DNA of 64,000 bases from Macrostomum hystrix (Eukaryota; Platyhelminthes; Macrostomidae), in contig CATNEN010000031.1 in the NCBI GenBank assembly GCA_950097015.1, positions 1,488,001 through 1,552,000 on the forward strand, read 5' to 3'. Every line of letters starts with the position of its first letter. Within the stretch, counting starts at the first letter, position 1. A program made the position numbers and the translations under genes. Under the pieces are notes generated by a model that was given only the letters and a program-made list of their open reading frames with translations, ran no database searches and was not told the DNA's origin. This document shows, piece by piece, positions 44,557 to 54,724 of this stretch.

Positions 44557-46823
44557 TCAGAGCGGCGGCAGCTGCGGGTCGATGCCCTGGCCCAGCAGGA
44601 AAGTCTCCTCAAAGCGGCGCCGCATGTGCTCACCGGTCTTGACGGGCGGGAAGCTGTCCGGATCTCCGAGCACCGGCCTGACGACGAACTCCTCGTCGCA
44701 CTGAGTAAAGTACACCAGGCTGTAGCGCGGCTGGGACCGCAGGGTCGGGTCCGTCGGCGCCACCACGCGGTGGCGTGCCGAGTGCAGCCGGCCTCCCGTC
44801 CAGCGCTGCATCAGGTCGCCGATGTTCACCAGAACGTGGCCCTTGCGTGGGGTTGCGTCCAGATAGCGGCCTGACCGAGAAAGCACCTGTGAGAAGATTC
44901 AGCAGTTCTTTATCGAAATAGTATATATATATTGTTTCTTTATTACTATTTTATAAAAACAATGAGTTGCAGCCTTTTTTACAGAAGAGAGGTAAGGTAA
45001 CTAGTGTAGAAAAGAAGACGAGAATTTAAAGTAAAAGGTTAACCTTGTAGGGGATAAAATACAGCCGGTAAAATTATTTTCACGCTATGGCTTATACATT
45101 AACTAAGTCTTTCAGGAAGCGCAATTACAAGTTTAGTTTTCTATTTCTGTTCTGCACCTCGTGAAATTTATGCTTTCATATATGACTAGGTCTTGCAGCT
45201 CTTAACGTCTCGTCAGCCCGGGTCGGACTGGTGAACAATGCACGCAAGACAGAGGTGCTGCACGTGGGCACGGTTACCGCCCCGGCACTTGCCCTACCCA
45301 ACGGAGATGACATCGCTGTGTGCGAGGACTTCCGCTACCTCGGGTCGCTGTCAATGAGCCCGGACACCATCGTCTCCGACAAGAGGAATCAGGCCTGGAG
45401 CGCGGCGCACCTACTCAAGAACGTCTTCAATTCTGCTGCGAGGGACGTCCTGAAGGTGCGCCTCTTCCGCGCGGCCGTGGAACCTATCCTCCTGTACAGC
45501 TTGGAAGCGGTGTCAATGACCGACACGCGAGAGTGGGCCCTATCTGCGCTGTACAGGTCCCTGCTGCGCTACGCCCTGGGCATGCACTACCCGGAGAGGC
45601 TTCCGTCCAGAGACCTGATGGCCCGCGCTATCGTTCCGGACCTGAACGTCACACTGCGCCGGCGCCGCCAGATGCTGCTGGGCCACTGCCTGCGGAGTCA
45701 CGGCCGCGGCGCCCAAATCCCGCTTGCGCTGACCGTCCTGCACCAGCCGACGGAGCGGAAGCGCAGTGGCCAAGGGCGTACTGTTACCCTGACTGACTGT
45801 TTCGTGGCTGACCTGCAGGCGCTGGGACTCAGCCCCGCAGTCCACAGCTGTCTGCCCCTCCCGTCTTTTCTGCGAGCGCGTGCGCGCAAGGGCTCCTTAG
45901 CCTTCTGCGTCTCTCTATCTATCTATCTAACGTCTCGCAAGCTAGCCTGTGGTTGCCGAGTCGAAAGATTTACACTTTGCAGTGTTCTTCGGAGCTTGTG
46001 GTCTATGATTTCCATTTTCTAGACTAGACTAAACTACTGAGTAGAGTCTTCCAGAGCAGACTTAAACAATGCAGTATCAACTCTACTCACCTGCAGTCCG
46101 GGTTGTGAGTCGCAGAACACCAGAGTGAGGGTGCCGTAGTCGGTGTGCTCTCCGCAGCGGTCGCCGCAGACAGTGCCCTCTGTCACCGGAGGCAGTGGCG
46201 GGTAGTGCAGCATCCGCAGCAGACTCGTGTTGCCAGGCGTGGCGTATCCAGCGAACGCCTCTAACAGCTGGTCCGGCGGACTGAGGCCGAGACCGAGCCC
46301 GACCAGCCGCATGAGGCGCAGCACCAGACCCTGAGTTGGTAGTGAGAAGATGTTGGAATTGCAGGTTGAGTTTTTCTAAGCGAATTATCTGAATTTCATT
46401 TGCCCTCACCTGCGCTGCGTGAATGAGCTCCAGCGATGCCTTGCGAATCCCGTCAGAAGGCCACACGGAGTCATCGCAGGCGTGACAGATGTCCAGCGCC
46501 TCCTTCTCATCGGGTGGTGCATCGAGACTGAAGCGCTCAACCGGAGGCTCATCGGGATCACCTGTGGTGGCCCAGTGCGGTGGGATGTAGCCGCAGGTGG
46601 CCTTGCGCCAATCGCGACGGTGGCGCAGCTTCTCGGTCATCGGCTTGTCAAAGAAGCTGAACGACTCGGTGAAGGCGGCAGCCACCGTCTCCTGAGCGAC
46701 GCCGTGGCCAACCACGTAGCAGAATCCGACTGTGGTCAGCGCAGCCACCAGCTGCTCTGCCACAGCCGACTCTGACGCCTGCGACATGTCAATCTCCGGG
46801 ATTTCCTCGGCTTCAGTAGGCAT
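44557..46823 (-). CDS. Fe(II)/2-oxoglutarate oxygenase, isopenicillin-N-synthase-like, copy C
   Basis: Exons 46823-46410, 46330-46091 and 44886-44557 repeat the 414/240/330 pattern and give 327 residues with the intact H200-x-D202, H257 and RYS motifs. The N-terminus is MPTEAEEIPEIDMSQASE. Intron 2 is 1204 bp instead of about 220 because of a truncated LINE in antisense at 45213-45927. The exons are undamaged and the splice sites intact (acceptor TTCTCACAG), so the gene still looks functional. The leader sequence is shared with copy A over about 90 bases. Confidence 0.92.
45203..45937 (+). mobile_element. 5'-truncated non-LTR retrotransposon (C-terminal reverse transcriptase part) with target duplication
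   Basis: Plus-strand coding sequence matches the late thumb/post-RT part of LINE ORF2: NNARKTEVLHVG, EDFRYLGSLSM, SDKRNQAWSAAHLLKNVF, AVEPILLYSLEAVS, then RRRQMLLGHCLRSHG. The 3' end is a short (TCTA)n tail. It is flanked by the direct repeat TAACGTCTCG at 45203-45212 and 45928-45937, taken as the target-site duplication, so the insert is 45213-45927. The frame runs on past the insert to 46022 by chance. It lacks the catalytic RT motifs and is a dead-on-arrival copy. RTE/CR1-like affiliation is inferred from the tail and motifs. Confidence 0.85.
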
Positions 46824-46912
46824 TTTGCAGCTTCTGTTGCGAGCTGTCTGTCAATTGTGTCTCTCTGGCTCTGATTCTCTGTCGCTTGTTTTCTTTCTAG
46901 GCCACGCACTCT

Positions 46913-47159
46913 GTTTTTTATTGACCACGAACGGTGTGCAATGCGGCGGGGAGGTTGTTGAGCCAAGGGAAGCAAAGCTGTTCTCACCACTGTAGCCAGT
47001 ATGTCTGTTAATTTTGAACAATTTGAAGTTGGCTTTGAACAAGAAGCCTGGCTAAAAAGTACAGTGGTTTGTACAGTACGAGTATGGCCATGTATGCAGA
47101 GGTGTTTCCACTCTAACCCTCCCCAGTGTGGGTGTGCAGACATTAACGAACGTGTGACG
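46913..47159. other. Spacer upstream of oxygenase copy C
   Basis: Presumed promoter of copy C. No further motif was supported. Confidence 0.3.
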
Positions 47160-47815
47160 AATTGTTTGGCGAGTGGGTCAGCGGCTAACGTCGCTGCCTC
47201 GCACTCCAAAGGACGCTAGTTCGATTCACCCTTCAAGTCACGATTAATTTCGGGACTTGTTGGGGGGTTTGGACAGTAGCGACCGGCGGAGGTGCACCAT
47301 ATTTCGTGCAATCAAAGCTTGAAATAATAGCTTCGCTCCTTACCTTCTGTTCTGTGCCTGTTCTGCGTTGTGTGAGTTGTGTGCGTTGGCGCTGGGGCGT
47401 GAGACCCTGAGGGGGGTGGCTGGAGGGCGGGTGTACACCGCCGCGCGCTTTCTGGACTTCCGTCAGCGCGATTGGATAAGTGTACACTCATCACCCGGCC
47501 CCCCTGAGGACTGATTTCTTATCAGCCTTCCGCCCAAAGATTATTTATAGATTTATAGTTGTCTATAAATAATCTTTGCTTCCGCCCTGGCTTGGTCTGC
47601 TATGTGCGTGTGGGGCTGGGGTGGGGGGCACTGCTGCCTATTCTGGGTGCCTACTGCCCTCCCCGGCTGGTCTGTGCTGCTGTGTGTGGTGCCTGCTCAG
47701 GGGAGGCGGCGCGATAGGCGCAAAAGCGCCTAGTTCGCCGGTCTGGCTTGCCGCTCCGTCGCTTGTGCGACAAGTGCCCCGGGCCCCCCTGCAAATAGAT
47801 AGATAGAGAGATGAA
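47160..47815 (+). mobile_element. Candidate tRNA-headed SINE or composite repeat
   Basis: The start has an A-box-like TGGGTCAGCGGCTAACG and a B-box-like CTAGTTCGATTCACC at tRNA-like spacing. The far end is CCCCCTGCAAATAGATAGAT, a GATA-type tail typical of some retroposons. The body is GC-rich and unrelated to a gene. Boundaries are uncertain, and a 43-bp hairpin insertion lies inside at 47536-47578. Confidence 0.4.
47527..47587. repeat. 43-bp hairpin flanked by 9-bp direct repeats
   Basis: Perfect 16-base arms AAAGATTATTTATAGA (47536-47551) and TCTATAAATAATCTTT (47562-47577) are separated by 10 bases. The hairpin is bracketed by CTTCCGCCC at 47527-47535 and 47579-47587. It looks like a tiny palindromic insertion with a target duplication. 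Confidence 0.75.
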
Positions 47816-48228
47816 GACGAATTGTTTACGCTCAAAGTCGATAAGGCCTTATGTTTTAGTTTCAAACACACAGAAAATCGTATCATGCTAGTCATGTGAC
47901 GCTTTATCGTCTCTTATCAGTAACCGCAGGCATTGAAGAGTATCGTCGTTTATTCTATTGTCACCTACACTCTTCATTTGCTTTCCCAAAGGATTTATTT
48001 TCAGTTTTTATGGGTATTCTAGCTGTGGTGTTCCTGTTAGTTTTGCATTTTTAACTAATCATTGACCGGTTCTTGTTCCATGGCAGGCACTTACACTCAT
48101 TTGGAACGGAAACCGTAGTCTTAATTTCTTGTTAGTTCATTGTGCTTCGGGCCAAATGCTTAACCGTGTGGGGTGGCTGCTTTCACGCCAAACTATGAAC
48201 TTTGATCCAAAACATTATCATTTCGACA
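47816..48228. other. Spacer, no gene recognised
   Basis: AT-moderate sequence with no supported feature. Confidence 0.4.
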
Positions 48229-48236
48229 GTCTGCAC

Positions 48237-49098
48237 TAGAGATGCCAAAAACCGGCCCTTTTTGAGAACCGGTTAACCGGTTTGAAAACCGCCTTTTATA
48301 AGAAAACCGGTCTTTAAAAACCGGTTTCTGTGCCAAGTTTTTAAAAAGTACTAAATAAGCATAGAAGATAGAACTTATATACAATCGTGAATTTGTTAAA
48401 GGTGTGCGTGCCGATTAATAATAATAAAAGTTTCTTGGAATTATTCATTTTAAATTTGTTATAGTTAGGTTTCGCGGAAATTGAATATCGCGCCAATTCA
48501 AATTTTCCGTGGACTTTCTTCGGAATCGTTCCGTAGCCAATGCGAACTAAATGCGAACTAAAATAAAGACCCAATGCGAACTTAATATAAATTGAGATTT
48601 AGTTCGGATCAGTTCGTAACTAATTCGCGAACTCTTAATTTTGCTGAATAATAACTTTAAACTTAATGATGCACTGGTAGCAATGATTGATTAATTTGAT
48701 GATTTTGGCCAAGGCAAACTGGTCACAGTCTCGAAATGGCGGTACCCTGGGATGGTTAGATTAGAAACGGCGAACCCTTGATGTTTTTATGTTTAGACTT
48801 AGATAGTTTTAGATTAGGCCCCAATTTAGATTTATACTTCAAGTTCAACTTAGATTTAATTTTAAGTTTAATGTTCAATTTGAAAGGACTTAGTAGCGCT
48901 GCCACCACGAAGCAAATTTTGTTACCAGTTATTTTGTCTCCAAAGTGCAAAAATTGTGACTCTGTGAGACATAATTAAAATAAAAAACCCATTAAAAACC
49001 GTCAAAAAACCGGACAAAAAAACCGGGTTTTTTAGAACCGGTTTTCCTGCTAAAAACCTGTTTTTTTAAACCGGTTTAAAAACCGGTTGGCATCCCTA
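48237..49098. mobile_element. hAT-like MITE with exact 8-bp target-site duplication
   Basis: Inverted termini read TAGAGATGCCAAAAACCGG (left) and TAGGGATGCCAACCGGTTTT (right, reverse complement). Many AACCGGTT-type palindromic motifs lie in the terminal 100 bases. The 8-mer GTCTGCAC occurs directly on both flanks (48229-48236 and 49099-49106), as expected for hAT insertion. The element is 862 bp with no transposase coding; interior TGCGAACTAA repeats are present. Confidence 0.88.
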
Positions 49099-49106
49099 GT
49101 CTGCAC

Positions 49107-50560
49107 CCCTGATCTGCTCTCTGTACTGTTGAGCAGTGTGTTTGTTTGTGTAAACTGCACGTTCATATACTATTAACATTTAAGATTGACTCATAACGGG
49201 CAGAAACGCGTTGAAAAGAAAGATAGAGTAACAATCTAAGCAGTCTATGTTGAGTTTCGCCTTGAAATTTATTTTCTAATTTTTGCTCCATGCTGTCTGC
49301 TTGTGTTGGACGCAATTGATGTCATTCAGTTTATCTCCGTGGCACCTAACTAATGTGGCGTCGCCGCGGAATCCAGCATAGGGACCTGCCTACTTTAAGT
49401 AGCTAATTGTGCGGATGCAGGCAAGACGAGAACCAACATCCGCCAGGTATTTATTCGCCCATTGTGCAACGCAACCAACAAAGCATTGACAAAACAATTG
49501 GTTGTCAACATAGTGAGCTACTCATTTTGCTTTTTTAAATATTACAGGACCAAAGTGCAAGGTCGATAATTACTTTGACCGTGACAAGAGATTTAGAACT
49601 AGTCAGGAAGGACTATTGTGCTCCGCAGACTAGCCTATTCACTAATTAGTAATCTGAACTGCATCTCCTTAGCCTTAATTTATTAATTTTGCAGCATAGT
49701 TCAGTATGCTGAAGTACAATCATTGTGATAGCCGATTCAGCTGCTTGTCAAACGTCCTTTAGTTGTGGCACCACTGCAAAATGTGCTTTGGCTGTGCTCA
49801 AGAGTGTGATACAATGTGTAGCCACCTGCGCCAGACAGCCATGGATTTGTTGACTGTGGCAACACGCAGTCCTGTGCAAAAGCAGTATGTTTGCTTCTGC
49901 TCACCGCTTTTAGTACGGCAGCGGGTTACCACCCAGCGAAGTTGCCTTAAGTTTTAAGCTTTTAACAGGATTCTTTCTCCTATTTTCTCTCCAAAAAATT
50001 TCTTTGCTCATAATTGACGATATAATATATTAGTTCCCTATGCCAGACACAACCAACAGTCACTGAAGTTAAACAGGAAATGAGGATCGTGCTCTCACCA
50101 TTATTATTGTCATTTTTTATTCTCGCCTTGTTACGACAGGAGGCATAGGACATAGTCGGTATGACATGAGTACAATTATTAGACCTTAGTCAGACATTTT
50201 TACGATGCGTAAGACCTTAGCAAGGTTCAGATGAGGGCTAAGGATTTCTGAAGGAGCATCGTGAATTTTTTCAAAACCAATTCATATAAGGGATGTGTGA
50301 GCAAAGATTGAAAGCCGCCTTGCAGTATAAAATTGCCTGGTTCCTCGACGTTTGTTTGAACTGGGATTTCATCAAACTGGCAGGCAAGACAGAGGAAGCG
50401 TTCACTGTGTGTCTTGGGTGCGGGGTTTCGAGGGTATACTATCAAACAGCCAAGCTCCTCTCAATACTCAATCAAAAAGCTTTCATGATTTAACTGCGAG
50501 AAATCTGTTTGCTTCATCTTCGGTTTTAGGAGACAATAGGGTAGAGTGAAGCTGTAGTAA
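49107..50560. other. Spacer, no gene recognised
   Basis: AT-rich; overlapping short open frames on both strands around 50227-50549 lack start context, similarity or splice support. Confidence 0.4.
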
Positions 50561-52030
50561 CATGGTCAGACAGGCTCAAGATGGTCAGACAGCTCTCAAG
50601 ATGGTCAGAAAGCTCTCAAGATGGTCAGACAGTTCTCAAGATGGTCAGACAGCTCTCGCGATGGTCAGACAGCTCTCGCGATGGTCAGACAGCTCTCAAG
50701 GTGGTCAGACAGCTCTCAAGATGGTCAGACAGCTCTCAAGATGGTCAGAAAGCTCTCAAGATGGTCAGACAGTTCTCAAGATGGTCAGACAGCTCTCGCG
50801 ATGGTCAGACAGCTCTCGCGATGGTCAGACAGCTCTCAAGGTGGTCAGACAGCTCTCAAGATGGTCAGACAGTTCTCAAGATGGTCAGACAGCTCTCAAG
50901 ATAGTCAGAAAGCTCTCGCGATGGTCAGACAGCTCTCGCGATGGTCAGACAGCTCTCGCGATGGTCAGACAGCTCTCAAGGTGGTCAGACAGCTCTCACG
51001 ATTATCAGACAGCTCTCGCGATGGTCAGACAGCTCTCGCGATGGTCAGACAGCTCTCGCGATGGTCAGACAGCTCTCAAGGTGGTCAGACAGCTCTCACG
51101 ATTATCAGACAGCTCTCGTGATGGTCAGAAAGCTCTCGCGATGGTCAGACAGCTCTCGCGATGGTCAGACAGCTCTCGCGATGGTCAGACAGCTCTATAG
51201 GTGGTCAGACAGCTCTCGCGATTATCAGACAGCTCTCGCGATGGTCAGACAGCTATCGCGATGGTCAGACAGCTCTCGCGATGGTCAGACAGCTCTCGCG
51301 ATGGTCAGACAGCTCTCGCGATGGTCAGACAGCTCTCAAGATGGTCAGACAGCTCTCAAGATGGTCAGACAGCTCTCGCGATGGTCAGACAGCTCTCAAG
51401 ATGGTCAGATAGTTCTCAAGATGGTCAGACAGCTCTCAAGATGGTCAGAAAGCTCTCGCGATGGTCAGACAGCTCTCCGGATGGTCAGAAAGCTCTCGCG
51501 ATGGTCAGACAGCTCTCGCGATGGTCAGACAGCTCTCGCGATGGTCAGACAGCTCTCCAGATGGTCAGACAGCTCTCGCGATGGTCAGACAGCTCTCGCG
51601 ATGGTCAGAAAGCTCTCGCGATGGTCAGACAGCTCTCGCGATGGTCAGACAGCTCTCGCGATGGTCAGACAGCTCTCGCGATGGTCAGACAGCTCTCGCG
51701 ATGGTCAGACAGCTCTCAAGATGGTCAGACAGCTCTCAAGATGGTCAGACAGCTCTCGCGATGGTCAGACAGCTCTCAAGATGGTCAGATAGTTCTCAAG
51801 ATGGTCAGACAGCTCTCAAGATGGTCAGAAAGCTCTCGCGATGGTCAGACAGCTCTCCAGATGGTCAGAAAGCTCTCGCGATGGTCAGACAGCTCTCGCG
51901 ATGGTCAGACAGCTCTCGCGATGGTCAGACAGCTCTCGCGATGGTCAGACAGCTCTCGCGATGGTCAGACAGCTCTCAAGATGGTCAGACAGCTCTCAAG
52001 ATGGTCAGACAGCTCTCAAGATGGTCAGAT
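50561..52030. repeat. 20-bp minisatellite, about 73 units
   Basis: Strict 20-bp register of ATGGTCAGACAGCTCTCGCG and ATGGTCAGACAGCTCTCAAG. Because the unit is not a multiple of three and has no stop in any frame, all three plus frames are open as the same 20-residue pattern (MVRQLSRWSDSSRDGQTALA). A block containing the rare ATGGTCAGATAGTTCTCAAG unit recurs 380 bp (19 units) apart (51401 and 51781). Confidence 0.96.
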
Positions 52031-52544
52031 AGGTCGCATGAATGTGGACGCCACAGAGTGTTTCCTGGGACACTGTACTGTTGTTTTAGATTCCATGTGC
52101 TATGAAATTGAAAATGAAACCGAAATATTTTTGCTTGCAAGCCTGCTTAGATAGACAAAAGAACTGCGCATCGAGTAAGGGAGGCGGCCCGATTTTTGCA
52201 TGGATCTGCTCTGGAAATGAGCTTTCTAAAATAAAAAAAACGCAAAAATGCCAGTATTGTATACTCGTAAAATTTCAATTTAAAATGCAGATCTCTCATC
52301 TCATTGTTTCTCTAAATCCTAAAAGCCCCGCATACTCACGCTGCTACAACGCAATGGCTTAAATAATTTTTCGCTTTTGTCTCCGACTCTCGCAGTTGCC
52401 TTTGATATTTTTCTCCGCATGGTCTTTTTACAGGCGGTGAGTAGAATGTTCTGGACGAGCGTATTGTCGTGTCTTTAGTGAGCAGTGCAGTATTTTTTTT
52501 GCTTATTTTTTTAATTCGAAGTTTTTCTTCTGCTAAACACAAAT
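52031..52544. other. AT-rich spacer
   Basis: No gene, terminus or RNA was recognised. Confidence 0.4.
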
Positions 52545-52770
52545 CCGGGGGTTGAGTGGTCTAACCCGTCTGCCTCTCGCACCAAGGTCCCTTGTCTCGA
52601 TTCCGCGGCGAGGCCACATTCATTTGGGGCGCAGCCGCGGAGAGAAGGCTTGGTGGCTTGCCGTGCAGCCGTGCGTCCAACCACCAAGCCACAGTGAGAG
52701 TGTACACTGATTGATGATGAAAAAGTCAAAGCAAATGTACACACCTGCTGTCACAAAGGTCATTGTAACT
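52545..52770 (+). mobile_element. SINE-like repeat, copy 3
   Basis: The head GTTGAGTGGTCTAACCCGTC plus TTGTCTCGATTCCGCGG resembles tRNA A and B boxes. It is followed by the family core CATTTGGGGCGCAGCCGCGG and GTGTACACTGATTGATGATG. Related copies lie at 23080-23365 and 36985-37330. Confidence 0.6.
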
Positions 52771-54724
52771 CGGAATAACAAAGCAGACAGACAAGTGCGC
52801 AGCACAAAAGTGCAATTTCGCCAGTCCTCACGCTCAGGCCTCCTGCTGAGGAGCTCCAGCATCCAGTCCCACCCAGAACCCAACTCAGGCACGACTCAAA
52901 TGTTTGTTTACCTAATTAAATTGGCTGGTGAGGCAATGCTGCTGTCTGCAAGAGATAATTGCTCGGAATTCTGAGTCTCGCAACACAACAATCAACAAGC
53001 TGAGACGGCGAGCGGAGAAAGAAAGAATGACGTCAGCGCGGCCCCCAAAGGCTATTTCGAAGGCTTTTATTACAGCAGGTCGGACAATAAGACAGCAATG
53101 ATAGGTGAGTAGAAAATTTGCTTTTACTCAAGTGTCAGCTCTTGGCGATGCAAGGTGTAGGAACTCTGAGCTCGAAAACTCATTGAGGAGGAGGGACTCA
53201 TCTGCTCGGACCACAATAGGCCTGCACTTTCTGCCCCGTGCAGCTGGACGAATGCAGCTTCTGTTACTGTAATATAAAACGGTACGGTAATAAAGAAAAA
53301 ATATGTTTTGGTCACCGCAGACAATTGCAGTCTGCGTCATTGATATTCTTTAATTTTATTTAATTATTTTTTAAGTTATAAATGAGCTTGCGTTGTTTGT
53401 TTGCTTCTCATCTGAATAGTTAATAGCACGAATAGGTGTTGTAGGCAGGTGTGCAAAATGTCGTCTATGCTGCTGCTTCGGGTGGAGCAATGTATTGGCT
53501 CTGAGACAGTCGGATTCTCAGTCAGTCACTTTGCAGTCAAACTCGCTATAGCTTTAATGTGGTACAAAGGGATCTACCAAACTCCAAAGCTGCCACATTT
53601 ACTACGCGACGTGAAAATAAATGCATGGGATGCACGGAGCAGGCAAAATTGGCGTGTAAAGTTGGCTGCGGATTGAAGGCATTGTCGGTGGGTTGTGCCT
53701 CAGGCCATGGCAGCGCGCAGTGAGAACTATAGCAGCTGTCCTTTCATTCTTCATGCTACCACCATCCCTTTAACTGTATAGACTTTCCTTGACACCTCCG
53801 CACGCTAGGAATCCTTGCCTAGGAATCCTTACTCAATCCTCCATTTTTTCTTCACCTGAATCTTCTCCTAGTTTGCGCCTTCATCAGTTGAGCTGAGCTC
53901 AAGCTGTGCTCAGATTCAGAAGTGGGCGCTTCTGAATTTTAATCTTTATCGTGCACTTCAACGGCCAGGTGTAGGCTCTGGGACAGATATATAAGGCGAC
54001 GACAGAGGAAGGTCCTCCGATGATGATGAGAAGGCTCAGTGACAAAAGGCCTTCTTATAGCGGTACAGGAAATCATATTTCGAAGTCTGGGTCAGCTTGA
54101 GTACTTTGCTGGCCTGTCTGGCTTCATTCGGGTGACATTTTGGTCAGCTATTATTTGTTGCATAATTAATTTAGAAATTTAATTGTGCGCCAGTCTGCTC
54201 AAGTAGCAAGTCTGAGTCTATTGCTGTGAGGAGTGATATAATAAGTTGGTACAGAGAACAGTGAACGCTGTAACTTTTCTGGTAGAGTCGTTGTGCTGCG
54301 GGTAATTGGATTCAGCGGGCCAAAAAAATGCACTACAGAAGTGAAACTGGTACACATATTTTGGAAGAGCGTCAGTATAATTAATTGGCTTTGAGCTGAT
54401 ATTGTATTATAGATCGTATGCGAGCCGGGCTTGTCAGAGACATTACAGATTCATCAAACACTTTGCAGAATAGATTGTGAACTATTACATTCACAATCGC
54501 TTATGGTTGGCAGTATTTGCAGAGCCATTATAACATGAGTGCAAAAACTTAAGCAACTTTATCAGGCATTGAATAATGATTCTGTATAACAATTATCTAA
54601 ATTAGACAGTCAATTTAAAAGAATCAAGTTGCACTGGGTGCAGAAGAAAATATAAAATATTATCACATCAAATCTGAGCATAAGTACAAGCAGAAAGCAA
54701 TGCTTTAGTTGAATCAGTAAACGA
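52771..54724. other. Intergenic region downstream of the TTLL2-like gene
   Basis: No coding exon could be supported; short open frames near 53124-53340 and 53449-53676 have no similarity. Confidence 0.4.

Noticed and set aside
46736-47209. Minus-strand frame extending upstream of oxygenase copy C
   Set aside because: It overlaps the exon in a different frame and has no similarity; the region is leader and spacer.
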